This document shows, in pieces, positions 48,873-59,674 of a DNA stretch of 64,000 nucleotides; position 1 is the stretch's first letter; each line of letters opens with the position of its first letter. The stretch lies in contig NZ_JBDNCH010000002.1 in NCBI RefSeq assembly GCF_039769985.1, forward strand, positions 806,001 to 870,000. The letters run 5' to 3'. The notes beneath the pieces were generated by a model. That model searched no databases and was not told the DNA's origin. It saw only the letters and a list, made by a program, of their open reading frames with translations. This stretch comes from Ponticoccus litoralis (GTDB lineage Bacteria; Pseudomonadota; Alphaproteobacteria; Rhodobacterales; Rhodobacteraceae). The translations under genes and the position numbers were made by a program.

Positions 48873-49775
48873 CTAAGGGTTTCCGACAGTTTTAGGCGCT
48901 GTCGCGGGAACCTTGGCCAGTTGCACCGCAAGGATGCCCGCCGCAATGACAGCAACGCCCAGGGCATCCCATGCGTGCAGCTTCTCGCCCAGCAGCAGCG
49001 CCGCGATGGCCACCCCGAAGAAGGGGTTGAGGAAATGGAAGGTCGCGGCGCGCACCGCGCCGATGCGGTCGATCAGCATCACCCAGACCGGGGTTGCCGC
49101 CAGCCCCGGCACCAGCGTGGTATAGAGGAAGGCCAGAACCAGCTCGACCGACCACAGGATCTCGGGCTGGTGCGGCACCTCGAGCGCCAGCGCAAAGGGC
49201 CAGAGCGCGGCGGAGCCGATCAGCATCTGCAGCCCCACCACCATCATGAAGTTCCCGCCAGAGGTCGCGCCCCGCAGCGACAGCGTCGCCACCGCCAGGG
49301 CGATGACACCGATGGTGCAGAACAGGACGCCCAGCGGGTCCATGCCGCCGCCGAACCGGGTGCCCATGATGATCGCCACCCCCACGACCCCCGCCAGAAG
49401 GCCCGCCATGGCCACCGGCTTCAGCGGCTCGCGCAGCACCAGCCAGCCCGCCAGCGCCACCACCAGCGGCATGGTCGAGGCGATGATGGCCGCCAGCGAG
49501 GCCTCGACCCATTGCATGGCGACGAAATTGAAGCCGAGGTACAGCGCATTCTGGCAGATGCCGAAGAGGATCGTCGCCCGCCACTGGCCGCGCGTCAGGC
49601 GCCATGTCTGGCCCATTGCCCTTGCTAGGGCGACGGCGATCAGCCCCGAGATCAGGAAGCGCAGGGCCAGCGACCCCAGTGGCGGCGCGGCGGCGACGAT
49701 GATCCGCGCCGAGGTAAATGCCGAAGACCACATGGCCGCGAAGGCCAGCCCCATCAAGATCGCGCGCATATCCAT
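48873..49775 (-). CDS. EamA/DMT-family transporter
   Basis: 300 residues with ten predicted membrane helices in two EamA halves, starting MDMRAILMGLAFAAMWSSAFTS-type first helix, and LREPLKPVAMAGLLAGVVGV and LLGEKLHAWDALGVAVIAAG closing the two repeats. Drug/metabolite exporters of this group have varied, mostly unknown cargo. Single gene. It reads intact. Confidence 0.85.
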   Translation of the reverse strand: MDMRAILMGLAFAAMWSSAFTSARIIVAAAPPLGSLALRFLISGLIAVALARAMGQTWRLTRGQWRATILFGICQNALYLGFNFVAMQWVEASLAAIIASTMPLVVALAGWLVLREPLKPVAMAGLLAGVVGVAIIMGTRFGGGMDPLGVLFCTIGVIALAVATLSLRGATSGGNFMMVVGLQMLIGSAALWPFALALEVPHQPEILWSVELVLAFLYTTLVPGLAATPVWVMLIDRIGAVRAATFHFLNPFFGVAIAALLLGEKLHAWDALGVAVIAAGILAVQLAKVPATAPKTVGNP

Positions 49776-49961
49776 GCCAAAGGCATATTTTCAAACGGCG
49801 CCGGACGAAAGCGCGTTTTTCAGGGCCGTCCTGCGCCCACAGGCAAAATGCCCCGCCTGCGACCAGCGCAGACGGGGCCAGTAGGGTGCCCGCGGCATAA
49901 GCCTGCAAGGGCACCGGCGGTGTCCGTTCAGGAACTTTGTAGTGGGTTGCGGGAGGCGCGC

Positions 49962-51095
49962 TTACATCTCGGACCGGATCTGCTGGCGCAGGACGTCGAT
50001 GGGCACAACCTTGCCCTCGCGCTTGAAGTGCCAGTAGGTCCAGCCGTTGCAGCTGGGTGCGCCTTCCAGATGGGCGCCGACCTGATGGATCGAGCCCTTG
50101 ATGTCGTCGCCGATCAGCGTGCCGTCGGCGCGCACCTTGGCGGATTGGCCGCGGGCGTTCATCAGCATCTCGCCGGGGCGCAGCATGCCGCGCTCGACCA
50201 GCTGGCCGAAGGGCACGCGCGGTTCGGCCCGCTTGGACTGCGTGACCTCCAGCGCGGATTTCTCGAAGGGCCGCACGCGCGAGATGCGCTCTGCCGCGAC
50301 CTTGCGATAGGCGGCCTCGCGTTCGATGCCGATGAAGTCACGGCCCAGCATCTTGGCCACGGCGCCTGTGGTGCCGGTGCCGAAGAAGGGATCGAGCACC
50401 ACGTCGCCGGGGTTGGTGGATCCGACCAGCACGCGATGCAGCAGCGACTCGGGCTTCTGCGTCGGATGGGCCTTGTCGCCGTTCTCGTTCTTCAGACGCT
50501 CGCCGCCGTTGCAGATCGGCAGAACCCAGTCCGAGCGCATCTGGATGCCCTCGTTCAGGGCCTTCAGCGCCTCGTAGTTGAAGGTATATTTCGCGCCCTC
50601 GCCCTTCGAGGCCCAGATCATCGTCTCGTGCGCGTTGGTGAAGCGCTTGCCGCGGAAGTTCGGCATCGGGTTGGCCTTGCGCCAGACCACATCGTTCAGG
50701 ATCCAGTAGCCCGCATCCTGAAGTGCGGAGCCGACCCGGAAGATGTTGTGGTAAGAGCCGATCACCCAGATCGCCCCGTCGGGCTTGAGCAGGCGGCGCG
50801 CCGCCTTCAGCCAGTCCCGGGTGAACTTGTCATAGGCCGCGAAACTGCTGAACTGGTCCCAGTGGTCGTCAACCGCGTCCACGCGAGAGTTGTCGGGGCG
50901 ATGAAGATCACCCCGCAACTGAAGGTTATAGGGCGGATCCGCAAAGATAAGGTCGACGGAGCCTTCGGGAAGGCTGTTCATCACCTCGATGCAGTCACCC
51001 GCAACAATTTGGTTGAGCGGCAGCGTGGTTGCTGCGCCCGTTTTGGTCTTTGTCTTCATCATCTGCCTCAGTCCCGGTGCCTTTTTGGCACTCAT
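49962..51095 (-). CDS. ccrM: cell-cycle adenine methyltransferase CcrM (GANTC)
   Basis: 377 residues closely following Caulobacter CcrM: GDCIEVMNSLPEGSVDLIFADPPYNLQ (DPPY), DAVDDHWDQFSSFAAYDKFT, GSYHNIFRVG, AHPTQKPE, DPFFGTGTTGA (SAM site), and the C-terminal GSIHQVGAHLEGAPSCNGW domain. It methylates adenine in GANTC late in replication and controls cell-cycle genes. The 20-residue N-terminal extension before LPLNQIVAGDC may be read from a later ATG. Three GANTC sites lie in its upstream region. Confidence 0.95.
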   Translation of the reverse strand: MSAKKAPGLRQMMKTKTKTGAATTLPLNQIVAGDCIEVMNSLPEGSVDLIFADPPYNLQLRGDLHRPDNSRVDAVDDHWDQFSSFAAYDKFTRDWLKAARRLLKPDGAIWVIGSYHNIFRVGSALQDAGYWILNDVVWRKANPMPNFRGKRFTNAHETMIWASKGEGAKYTFNYEALKALNEGIQMRSDWVLPICNGGERLKNENGDKAHPTQKPESLLHRVLVGSTNPGDVVLDPFFGTGTTGAVAKMLGRDFIGIEREAAYRKVAAERISRVRPFEKSALEVTQSKRAEPRVPFGQLVERGMLRPGEMLMNARGQSAKVRADGTLIGDDIKGSIHQVGAHLEGAPSCNGWTYWHFKREGKVVPIDVLRQQIRSEM

Positions 51096-51111
51096 TGGTT
51101 GAGTAGAGGAT

Positions 51112-51150
51112 GATTCATGCGGGAATCGCGGTCAATTATTAAATTGAATC
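51112..51150 (-). promoter_or_regulatory. cluster of three GANTC sites upstream of ccrM
   Basis: GATTC at 51112-51116, GAATC at 51123-51127 and GAATC at 51146-51150 lie within 39 bases, in the 69-base gap between rnhB and the ccrM start. In Caulobacter, GANTC methylation in the ccrM promoter feeds back on its expression. The same control is likely here, by inference. I could not assign -35/-10 or CtrA boxes with confidence. Confidence 0.6.
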
Positions 51151-51164
51151 AGTCACTTGCGATT

Positions 51165-51779
51165 TCACCTTGCCACAAGATATCGCGCACCGGTACGGAA
51201 CGAACGTCTATGGAAAGGGGTCACCCCCAGATCTCGGAGGGCAGATTTGTGACACTTTGTCGGATATCCGGCGTTTGTCTCCCAACCATATCCCGGCCAC
51301 TGTGTCGCCGCCTCCTGCATGACATCATCCCGCCAGATTTTTGCCACAATTGAGGCCGCCGCGATCGACGGGGACCGCGCGTCGCCGCCCACGACGGTTG
51401 TCGCCGGGCAACTCAGATCCGGTGGAACCCGGTTGCCGTCGATCAGCAGGTGGTCCGGCGCATGGGGCAGCCCCTCGACCGCGCGGCGCATCGCCAGAAG
51501 GCTGGCCTGCAGGATATTGAGCCGGTCGATTTCCTCGACCGAGGCGACACCGACCGAAACCTCTGCCGACTGCCGCAGCAGCGGCGCAAGGAAGGCACGA
51601 CGCCCGGCGGTCAGCTTCTTGGAGTCGTTCAACCCCTCGGGGATCGACTCGCGGTTCAGCACCACCGCCGCAGCCACCACCGGCCCGGCCAGCGGCCCGC
51701 GCCCGACCTCGTCGACGCCCGCGACCCGCGTCGCGCCCTGCGCCCAAAGCGCCTCTTCCAGGTCCAGTCCCAGTGCCAT
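51165..51779 (-). CDS. rnhB: ribonuclease HII
   Basis: 204 residues from ATG at 51779. Family motifs are VAGVDEVGRGPLAGPVVAA (catalytic Asp-Glu), LNDSKKLTA, HLLIDGNRV, SIAAASIVAKIWRD and GYPTKCH. It removes ribonucleotides and RNA primers from RNA-DNA hybrids. It sits upstream of ccrM on the same strand, as in many Rhodobacterales. Upstream in-frame extension to 52613 is unrelated sequence. Confidence 0.94.
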   Translation of the reverse strand: MALGLDLEEALWAQGATRVAGVDEVGRGPLAGPVVAAAVVLNRESIPEGLNDSKKLTAGRRAFLAPLLRQSAEVSVGVASVEEIDRLNILQASLLAMRRAVEGLPHAPDHLLIDGNRVPPDLSCPATTVVGGDARSPSIAAASIVAKIWRDDVMQEAATQWPGYGWETNAGYPTKCHKSALRDLGVTPFHRRSFRTGARYLVAR

Positions 51780-51835
51780 GCGGCGGTGAAAGCGCAAAGC
51801 CTGCCGAGTCGCAAGGATTCGGTTGCCGGAATGCG

Positions 51836-52147
51836 TCAGAGCAGGCCCTCGTCCTGCAATTGTCGCTGCACCAGCGACAGGATTGCCACATCCGCCGGAA
51901 CATCGCGGGCGGTCCGCCACATATCCAGACGCGCCTGCTCTTCCGGAGAGAGTTGCAGCAGGATCGCCCGGGTGCCGCCGGGCTCTACCGTCGTCTCCCA
52001 GCCCCGCCCCGCATCCAATGCGCGCCGCAGGCTCTGGCGCAGCAGGTAGGCCAGCGGCAGATGCGCGGCGGTCGTGCGCACCAGCGCCTGGCGCATCGGT
52101 CCGGGAATGGCGAGGGCCAGGGCCTTTCTGGGGTCGCGTCGGCTCAT
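51836..52147 (-). CDS. hypothetical protein upstream of rnhB
   Basis: 103 residues from ATG at 52147 (MSRRDPRKALALAIPGP). Mostly helical with SPEEQARLDMWRTARDVP in the C-terminal half, no membrane segment or recognised motif. It ends 56 bases before rnhB on the same strand, so it may be co-transcribed. Function unknown. Confidence 0.5.
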   Translation of the reverse strand: MSRRDPRKALALAIPGPMRQALVRTTAAHLPLAYLLRQSLRRALDAGRGWETTVEPGGTRAILLQLSPEEQARLDMWRTARDVPADVAILSLVQRQLQDEGLL

Positions 52148-52634
52148 GGGGGTCCCTGACAGCACTACGGCGGCACCCTACCGCGACCCTGCCCCGGGAA
52201 GCGACAGCAAAAGGCGCCCTGCCCGCAATGGCGCGCCCGTGAAGCCCCCGCAGGCCGCCCCCTGCCCTGCCTGAAATCACCGACCTGGCCGCATCCCGGA
52301 CATGGCGCGCTATCCTGCGCCTGCCGTTCAGGGCGAAGGCAGCCTGCCATGGGCCATGACGCGACCACCGACGCGCTGCACGCGATCTAGACCTATGGGT
52401 GGCACCGTGGCCGCGCCACCGGTGCCGGGGCCGGTGCCGACGACGGCCCTTCCCCGGTGTCCGTCGCCGACATCCCGCCGGGCGGGCCGGGCGTTTTCCC
52501 ATCGGGCCGGGATGCCAGTGTGGTCGCGGCCCATGCCCCCGAACGTGACAAAGGCGCCCCGGGGGCGCCTTTGCTTTGGCTTCTGCGGCGTGGCTCGCAA
52601 GAGCCACCCTCACGCTTCCCAGAGGGAAGGGTGA
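52148..52634. other. 487-bp spacer between the hypothetical gene and groL
   Basis: No gene is supported. It holds the groL-side hairpins: AAAGGCGCCCC/GGGGGCGCCTTT (52550-52572), and GTGGCTC/GAGCCAC close to 52592-52609. Open frames on both strands lack any family feature. Confidence 0.5.
52550..52572 (-). terminator. hairpin downstream of groL
   Basis: AAAGGCGCCCC and GGGGGCGCCTTT form a strong 11-bp stem about 60 bases past the groL stop, with a few T on the minus-strand side. Probable terminator of groES-groL. Confidence 0.65.
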
Positions 52635-54279
<1,645 letters not shown>

Positions 54280-54360
54280 CTGCGTTCTCCTGATCTGATC
54301 GTTTGTGTCAAAGGGGTCGCGGCGGCGCTAGGGCGTCCCGCCGTCGATCACCGTGGGCTT

Positions 54361-54672
54361 TCAGGCAGCGGCAGCCGCGGCGTCATCGGTGATGATGCCC
54401 AGGATGTCGCTTTCTTTCATGATCAGCAGCTCTTCGCCGCCGACGTTGACCTCGGTGCCCGACCACTTGCCGAAGAGGACCTTGTCACCCTCTTTCACGG
54501 CCATCTCGATCAGCTCGCCGCTGTCCTTGCGCGCGCCTTCGCCACACGCGACGACCACGCCTTCAGCCGGCTTTTCCTTGGCGCTGTCGGGAATGATCAG
54601 CCCACCAGCCGTCTTTTCGTCGGACTCAACGCGACGAACCAGCACACGGTCATGAAGCGGTTTGAATGCCAT
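54361..54672 (-). CDS. groES: co-chaperonin GroES
   Basis: 103 residues from MAFKPLHDRVLVRR, with the mobile loop DEKTAGGLIIPDSAKEKP and GEGARKDSGE, then KVLFGKWSGTEV and an Ala-rich tail. It caps the GroEL ring. First gene of the groESL operon, 54 bases downstream of a CIRCE operator. Confidence 0.96.
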   Translation of the reverse strand: MAFKPLHDRVLVRRVESDEKTAGGLIIPDSAKEKPAEGVVVACGEGARKDSGELIEMAVKEGDKVLFGKWSGTEVNVGGEELLIMKESDILGIITDDAAAAAA

Positions 54673-54726
54673 CTCTGAGTTCTCCTGGCTCAAAGTTTTC
54701 CATCGCCTCCCCTGTCGGGCGAGGCG

Positions 54727-54753
54727 TTAGCACTCAGGCTCTCCGAGTGCTAA
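54727..54753 (-). promoter_or_regulatory. CIRCE operator (HrcA binding site)
   Basis: TTAGCACTC-N9-GAGTGCTAA is a perfect match to the CIRCE inverted repeat, upstream of groES. HrcA represses groESL here and releases it on heat shock. Confidence 0.96.
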
Positions 54754-55258
54754 CGGCCTTTAGCTAGGGATCGCGGTGAGTCGTGTCAACAGCGCGGCGC
54801 TGGAATTTTCGGGCCGGACGATGGCCTCCGGCCCCGCCCCGGCACGCGCAGGGGAAACATGGGAACGCCGCGCGGAACACGCAACCGGCACGGGGGATCG
54901 CAGCCTGTTCCCGGGCGGCGGGGCCGCGCTTGCATCCCGGCGCCCCCGGCAGCGGCGGCCCCGTAGACGGAGACGGCCCCCGACGGTCCTCTTCGAGACC
55001 CGAAGCCGCATCCGGCATCGCGGCAACCCCACCCCCATCGGCGCAGGCAAGGACCGCGACGCAGGCCGACGGGACAGGCGGAACCGCGGGCGCCCGCCAT
55101 GCACGCAGCGCCCGCCCCATCCGCGCCCCCCGACGGTCATCCTTTCGGCTTTCGCGAAAATTCATGCCCTGAACATGCATTTTCCGCGTGCAATCCGCGC
55201 CGGACTTTGGTTCCTTGGCCCGGGCGCGCTGTCGCGCCGAAACTATCGGATCCCGTTC
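54754..55258. other. 505-bp GC-rich spacer upstream of the EamA gene
   Basis: The plus-strand frame of the next gene stays open across this region, but the translation is Arg/Pro/Ala low complexity without a family, so I count it as non-coding. The groES promoter should lie at 54754-54800. Confidence 0.45.
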
Positions 55259-56173
55259 ATGCCCCAGCCCTCTGCGCCCTTCCGTACGGCGCCCCCTTCC
55301 CCGCATGTCGACAACCTGCGCGGAATCGCCCTGATGCTGCTGGGCTTCTTCTTCTTCGCCGCCTGCGACGCACAGGCGAAGTTCCTGACCGACACGCTGC
55401 ACCCGGTGCAGATCGTCTGGTTCCGCATGATGGGCCTGTTTCTCGGCGTCGTGGTCTTTCTCGGGCTGCGCGGGCTGCACCACCTGCGCAGCGCCCGACT
55501 GCTGCTGCAGATCGGACGCGGCCTGACGGCGACCGTCTCGGCGATCTCCTTCATCATCGGGGTCAGCTACGTGCCGCTGGCCGATGCGGTGGCGGTGACC
55601 TTCATCGCGCCCTTCCTCGTGACCATCTTCGGCGCGCTCTTCCTGCGCGAGCCGGTCGGACCGCGGCGCTGGATCGCCGTGGCGGTGGGCTTTTGCGGCA
55701 TGCTGATCGTGATCCGCCCCGGCATGGGCGTCTTTCATCCGGCGATCCTGTTCATCGTCGTCGCCGCCTTCATGTTCGCCTTCCGCCAGATCCTGTCGCG
55801 CTGGCTGTCGGGCGAGGACGGCATCGGCACGACCATCGCCTATACCTCGCTGACCGCGACCGTCGTCGCGACATCCATGCTGCCCTTCGTCTGGGTCTGG
55901 CCCGCGGACGCCCGGTCATGGGCCGTTGCGGCGGGGCTGGCCGCCACGGCAGGTCTGGGCGAGCTGCTGGTCATCCGCGCGCTGGCCATCGCGCAGGCGG
56001 TGGTTGTTGCACCGATGCAGTATTCGATGATCCTCTGGGGCACCTTCTACGGCTACATCATCTTTGCCGACCTGCCGGACCAGTGGACGCTGACCGGCTG
56101 CGCGATCATCGTCGCCTCGGGGCTTTATACGCTGCACCGCGAGCGGGTTGCCGCGAAACGCGCCGCCACCTGA
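55259..56173 (+). CDS. EamA/DMT-family transporter
   Basis: 304 residues from MPQPSAPFRT, ten membrane helices in two EamA repeats: ALMLLGFFFFAACDAQAKF, VPLADAVAVTFIAPFLVTI, FLREPVGPRRWIAVAVGFCG, then VAPMQYSMILWGTFYGYI. Resembles the RarD/S-adenosylmethionine-type group, but cargo is not determinable. Divergent from groES across 500 bases, convergent with the DUF2161 gene. Earlier in-frame starts are not used. Confidence 0.82.
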   Translation: MPQPSAPFRTAPPSPHVDNLRGIALMLLGFFFFAACDAQAKFLTDTLHPVQIVWFRMMGLFLGVVVFLGLRGLHHLRSARLLLQIGRGLTATVSAISFIIGVSYVPLADAVAVTFIAPFLVTIFGALFLREPVGPRRWIAVAVGFCGMLIVIRPGMGVFHPAILFIVVAAFMFAFRQILSRWLSGEDGIGTTIAYTSLTATVVATSMLPFVWVWPADARSWAVAAGLAATAGLGELLVIRALAIAQAVVVAPMQYSMILWGTFYGYIIFADLPDQWTLTGCAIIVASGLYTLHRERVAAKRAAT

Positions 56174-56228
56174 GCGGTCCCGGCCCCGCGTCCCTGCCAG
56201 CCGCGCCCCTGCGGTGGCGGGCCGGGGC

Positions 56229-56900
56229 CTAATCCGTGCCCCAGCTATAGGCCCAATGCGCCAGCCCGCGGCTGCCCTCTTCGGTCAGGCTGTAGACCCC
56301 CTTGTCCACCTTGGCGAACCAGCCGTAGTGGTTGTCGCGCATGATTGTCGTGGCCTGCCTGACGCCGGTGGCCGCCACCACGTCGCGCCCCCGGCTCTGG
56401 CCGTGTTCGGCCAGATGCGCGGCGCAGGCAAGGCTGTCCTGCCGGTAGCCGGTGACGATCCCGTGCCGCGTGGCGCCGCCGTCGTTGGGATCGCCGCGCA
56501 GGCGGTCGAACTCGCGCAGAAGCCGCGCCTGTGCCCGCTTGTTCTTGCGCGGCGCGTAGGGGCCGGGGTCGCAATGCACCTCGACATGGCCGTCCGCCCG
56601 CACGGTGATCAGGCCCAGCCCAAGCCGCCGACAGAGCGCCGTGTTGTCCTTCACCGCCCGCGCCGCCTGCTTGCCGGTGGGACGGCCCACGGCAATATAG
56701 ACCGTGTCGGTCAGCGCCAGCCGTGCCACCGCCTGCGTGTAGACCGCCAGCGCGAAGCGCAGCTTCAGCTCCACGATCACCGGCGGCTCGTCGCCCCGGA
56801 TCGCCACCAGATCGGCAGCGCCGACCTCTCCCTTGACGCGGTAGCCCTGCCCTTCCAGCAAGGCCTTCACCGGCCCGTATAATTCGCTTTCCCGCCTCAT
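56229..56900 (-). CDS. DUF2161 family protein (PD-(D/E)XK-like)
   Basis: 223 residues: MRRESELYGPVKALLEGQGY, then a nuclease-like core GAADLVAIRGDEPPVIVELKLRF (Asp ... Glu-Leu-Lys), a TDTVYIAVGRP strand, and a C-terminal winged-helix-like part with VDKGVYSLTEEG. DUF2161 occurs widely in Rhodobacterales and has no assigned role. It is divergent from the TraB/GumN gene (82 bases). Confidence 0.8.
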   Translation of the reverse strand: MRRESELYGPVKALLEGQGYRVKGEVGAADLVAIRGDEPPVIVELKLRFALAVYTQAVARLALTDTVYIAVGRPTGKQAARAVKDNTALCRRLGLGLITVRADGHVEVHCDPGPYAPRKNKRAQARLLREFDRLRGDPNDGGATRHGIVTGYRQDSLACAAHLAEHGQSRGRDVVAATGVRQATTIMRDNHYGWFAKVDKGVYSLTEEGSRGLAHWAYSWGTD

Positions 56901-56982
56901 GGCCGCCAACTTTGCCGCTGGGCTTGCCCTTGTCCAGAGCCCCCCTATCCTGACACCCGACCACAGCACCCGAGGACCGCCG

Positions 56983-57975
56983 ATGAACCGCCTTGCCGCC
57001 AGCCTTCTGGCCCTGCTCAGCCTGACCGCCCCCGCGCTTGCGGCCTGTTCCGGCACCGCGCTTACGGAAACCCTGACCGCCGAACAGCGCGCCGAGGTCG
57101 ATGCCCGGCTGGCAGAGACGCCCTATCCGCAGGGCAACCACTGGCGCGCGACCGAGGGCGACGCGGTGGTGCATCTGATCGGCACCATGCATCTGACCGA
57201 CCCGCGCCTTGACGGCCCCGCCGGGCGCCTGCGCCCGGTGATCGAGGGCGCCGACCTGCTGCTGGTCGAGATGGCCAGCCCCGAGAAACAGGAATTCGAG
57301 GCCGCGATGAAGGGCCGCCCGGAGATGGTCGTTCTGTCCGAAGGCAGCCTGCCCGACATGATGGCCGAGGCCGACTGGCAGGCGCTGTCCGCCGCGATGG
57401 AATCCCGGGGGCTGCCGCCCTTCGTGGGCGCCGGGATGCAGCCCTGGCTGATCTCGATGCTGATGGCGATCCCGCCCTGCCTCGATCCGGCCACCGCCAC
57501 CGAGGACGGCATGGACGTCCGGCTGGAGTCCTTTGCCGTCGAGGCCGGCGTGCCGGTGCGCTCGCTGGAACCGCACGAGACCGCCTTCCGCATCTTCAAC
57601 GAGACGCCGATGGCGGTTCAGCTGTCGATGGTGCGGTCGACCCTCGTCGGGCCGAAGGTGGCCGAGGATCTCTTCGAGACCATGATGCATGCCTATTTCA
57701 CCGAGAACCACGCCGAGATCTTCGTCGCGATCGAGGTCCTGACGCCCGAGATCTCGCCGATCACCGAGGCCGAGAACGACGAGGTCACCGCGATGATGCA
57801 GGACCGCCTGCTGGCAGAGCGCAATCACCGCTGGCTGCCGGTGATCCTTCAGGCCGTCGAGGACATGCAGGGCCCCGTGGTGGCGGCCTTCGGCGCCGGT
57901 CACCTGTCGGGCGAGGAAGGCGTGCTGCGCCTGTTGGAACGAGAGGGGTTCACGCTGGAACGGCAGGCCTTCTGA
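56983..57975 (+). CDS. TraB/GumN family protein
   Basis: 330 residues: signal sequence MNRLAASLLALLSLTAPALA followed by Cys (possible lipoprotein), then the TraB/GumN domain with VHLIGTMHLTDPR, LLLVEMASPEK, GMDVRLESFAVEAGVPVRSLEP, LLAERNHRWLPVI and VVAAFGAGHLSGEEGVL. The His/Glu motifs resemble metalloprotease sites of the TIKI/TraB group. Substrate unknown; probably periplasmic. Confidence 0.85.
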   Translation: MNRLAASLLALLSLTAPALAACSGTALTETLTAEQRAEVDARLAETPYPQGNHWRATEGDAVVHLIGTMHLTDPRLDGPAGRLRPVIEGADLLLVEMASPEKQEFEAAMKGRPEMVVLSEGSLPDMMAEADWQALSAAMESRGLPPFVGAGMQPWLISMLMAIPPCLDPATATEDGMDVRLESFAVEAGVPVRSLEPHETAFRIFNETPMAVQLSMVRSTLVGPKVAEDLFETMMHAYFTENHAEIFVAIEVLTPEISPITEAENDEVTAMMQDRLLAERNHRWLPVILQAVEDMQGPVVAAFGAGHLSGEEGVLRLLEREGFTLERQAF

Positions 57976-58240
57976 GAGCGTCCCCTTCCCGGGGGCGGCA
58001 TCTGCCCCCGGTGACCGCGCGGGTTTGTCGGGTTGAGTTGACCGGCCACGCACCGCCCGCCTGTGCCGCCCGCCTGCAAAAGAAGTGCCGGGGGCCGCGC
58101 GTAATACGCGTATCCCGCCACGCCCTTGGCGGTCCCGGGACAGTCCCGTCAAGACGGCCTCAGCGAGCCCCTGAAACACTGTGAAGCGCCCCGCCTCAGC
58201 CCCGTGACACCGACACTCTGCCGGACCCGCCCCGCGCTTT

Positions 58241-59552
58241 CTAGCGCTTGCGGCCCGCGAGCAGCGGCAGCTTGGCAATCTTGTCGTTCAGCGTGCGCCG
58301 TGGCAGGCCGAGGATGCGGGCCGCCGCCTCTGTGTTGCCATTGCACTGGTCCAGCACGCGGGCGATTTCCTGCGCCTCGAAATCCGCGACGAGGTCGCGC
58401 AGGGTCTGGCCCGTTCCCCCCGCCATACCGGCGGCCCGGCGCGTGTCCTTGCCCTTCAGGCCCAGCACATGCCGGTCCGCCATGATCTTCAGCTCGTGCG
58501 CATTGCCGGGCCAGTGGTGTGCCTGCAGCGCCTTGCGGTCCTCGAAGGTGACCGCCGGCAGCTCTCGTCCGTGCCGCGCCGCCGCCGCCGACAGGAACTT
58601 CGCGAAGATCAGCGGCACGTCAGCGGGCACCTGCCGAAGGCTGGGCAGCGCGAGTTCGTACCCGGCGATGCGGTAATAGAGGTCCTCGCGAAAGCTGCCC
58701 TCGCCGATGACATCGCGCAGCGAGCCGCGAGGCAGAGGCCACGACCCGGAACGCCAGCGCCCGCCCGTCGCCTTCCGCCTGCCGGGTCTGGAGAATGCGC
58801 AGAAGCTTGGGTTGCAGCGTCGCGGACAGCGCGTCGATCTGGTCCAGGAACAGCGTGCCGCCGTCGGCGGCGGCGATCAGGCCGGGGTCCGCGCCCTCTG
58901 CCGCGCCGCGCGCATCGCCGAACAGCACCGCCTCGGCGCCGCTGTCGGGCAGGGTCGCGCAATTGACGACGACGAAGGGTCCCTCGGGGCGCGGGCCGCG
59001 ATGGTGCAGCAGCCGCGCCGCCAGTTCCTTGCCGGTGCCGGTCTCGCCGGTCACGACCACGTCGATGTCCAGCGGGGCGATCTCGGCCAGGGTTGCGCGC
59101 AGGGCCGCCATGGTGCGGCTTTCGCCGATGAATTCGCCCTGCGCATCCAGCCGGTCCTGCAGGCGCGCCACCTCGGCCTTCAGCCGCCCGGTCTTCAGCG
59201 CCCGTTCGATAACCATCAGCAGGTGCCCGGCGTCATAGGGCTTTTCAAGAAAATCCTCGGCGCCCTGCTGCATCGCGCGCACCGCCTGCACCACGTCGCC
59301 GTGGCCGGTCAGCAGCACCACCGGCACGTCGCAGCCCGCCTCGGCCAGCGCGGTCAGCAACCCGATCCCGTCCATCCCCGGCATCCGCAGGTCGGTCAGC
59401 ACAAGATCCGGGGGCGCGGCCACGGCAGCCTCCAGCGCGGCCCGCGCCTCGGCGAAGCCCTCGGTGCGGTGGCCCACGGCGCCGATCAGGTCGCAGAGAC
59501 CTTCAAGGTGGTCGGGGTCGTCGTCGACGACGAAGAGGCGCGCGCCGCTCAT
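58241..59552 (-). CDS. DctD/NtrC-type response regulator lacking GAFTGA
   Basis: About 437 codons: receiver (VVDDDPDHLEG, LTDLRMPGMDG with the phospho-Asp, LEKPYDAGH), AAA+ domain (Walker A GETGTGKE, Walker B DGGTLFLDQI) and a Fis-type DNA-binding tail (NTEAAARILGLPRRTLNDKI). The sigma-54 contact loop GAFTGA reads GAAEGA in a shortened segment, so it may not activate sigma-54 RNA polymerase. One frameshift at about 58720-58728 (VVASASR / LRDVIGEG). It lies 122 bases after the kinase gene. Confidence 0.85.
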
Positions 59553-59674
59553 GCCCCGGCGCCCCGCGCCAGCGATCCGTGCCGCCCTGCCATAGACCCC
59601 GCATCACCGGCCTGCCCCGGGCGCCCGCCGCCGTGCTCCGCCACTGGTCCCGAGCCTGCGCCTGCCCTGCCCCG

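Noticed and set aside
54776..55258. N-terminal extension of the EamA transporter
   Set aside because: Arg/Pro-rich translation without signal or membrane helix; it overlaps the groES promoter side.
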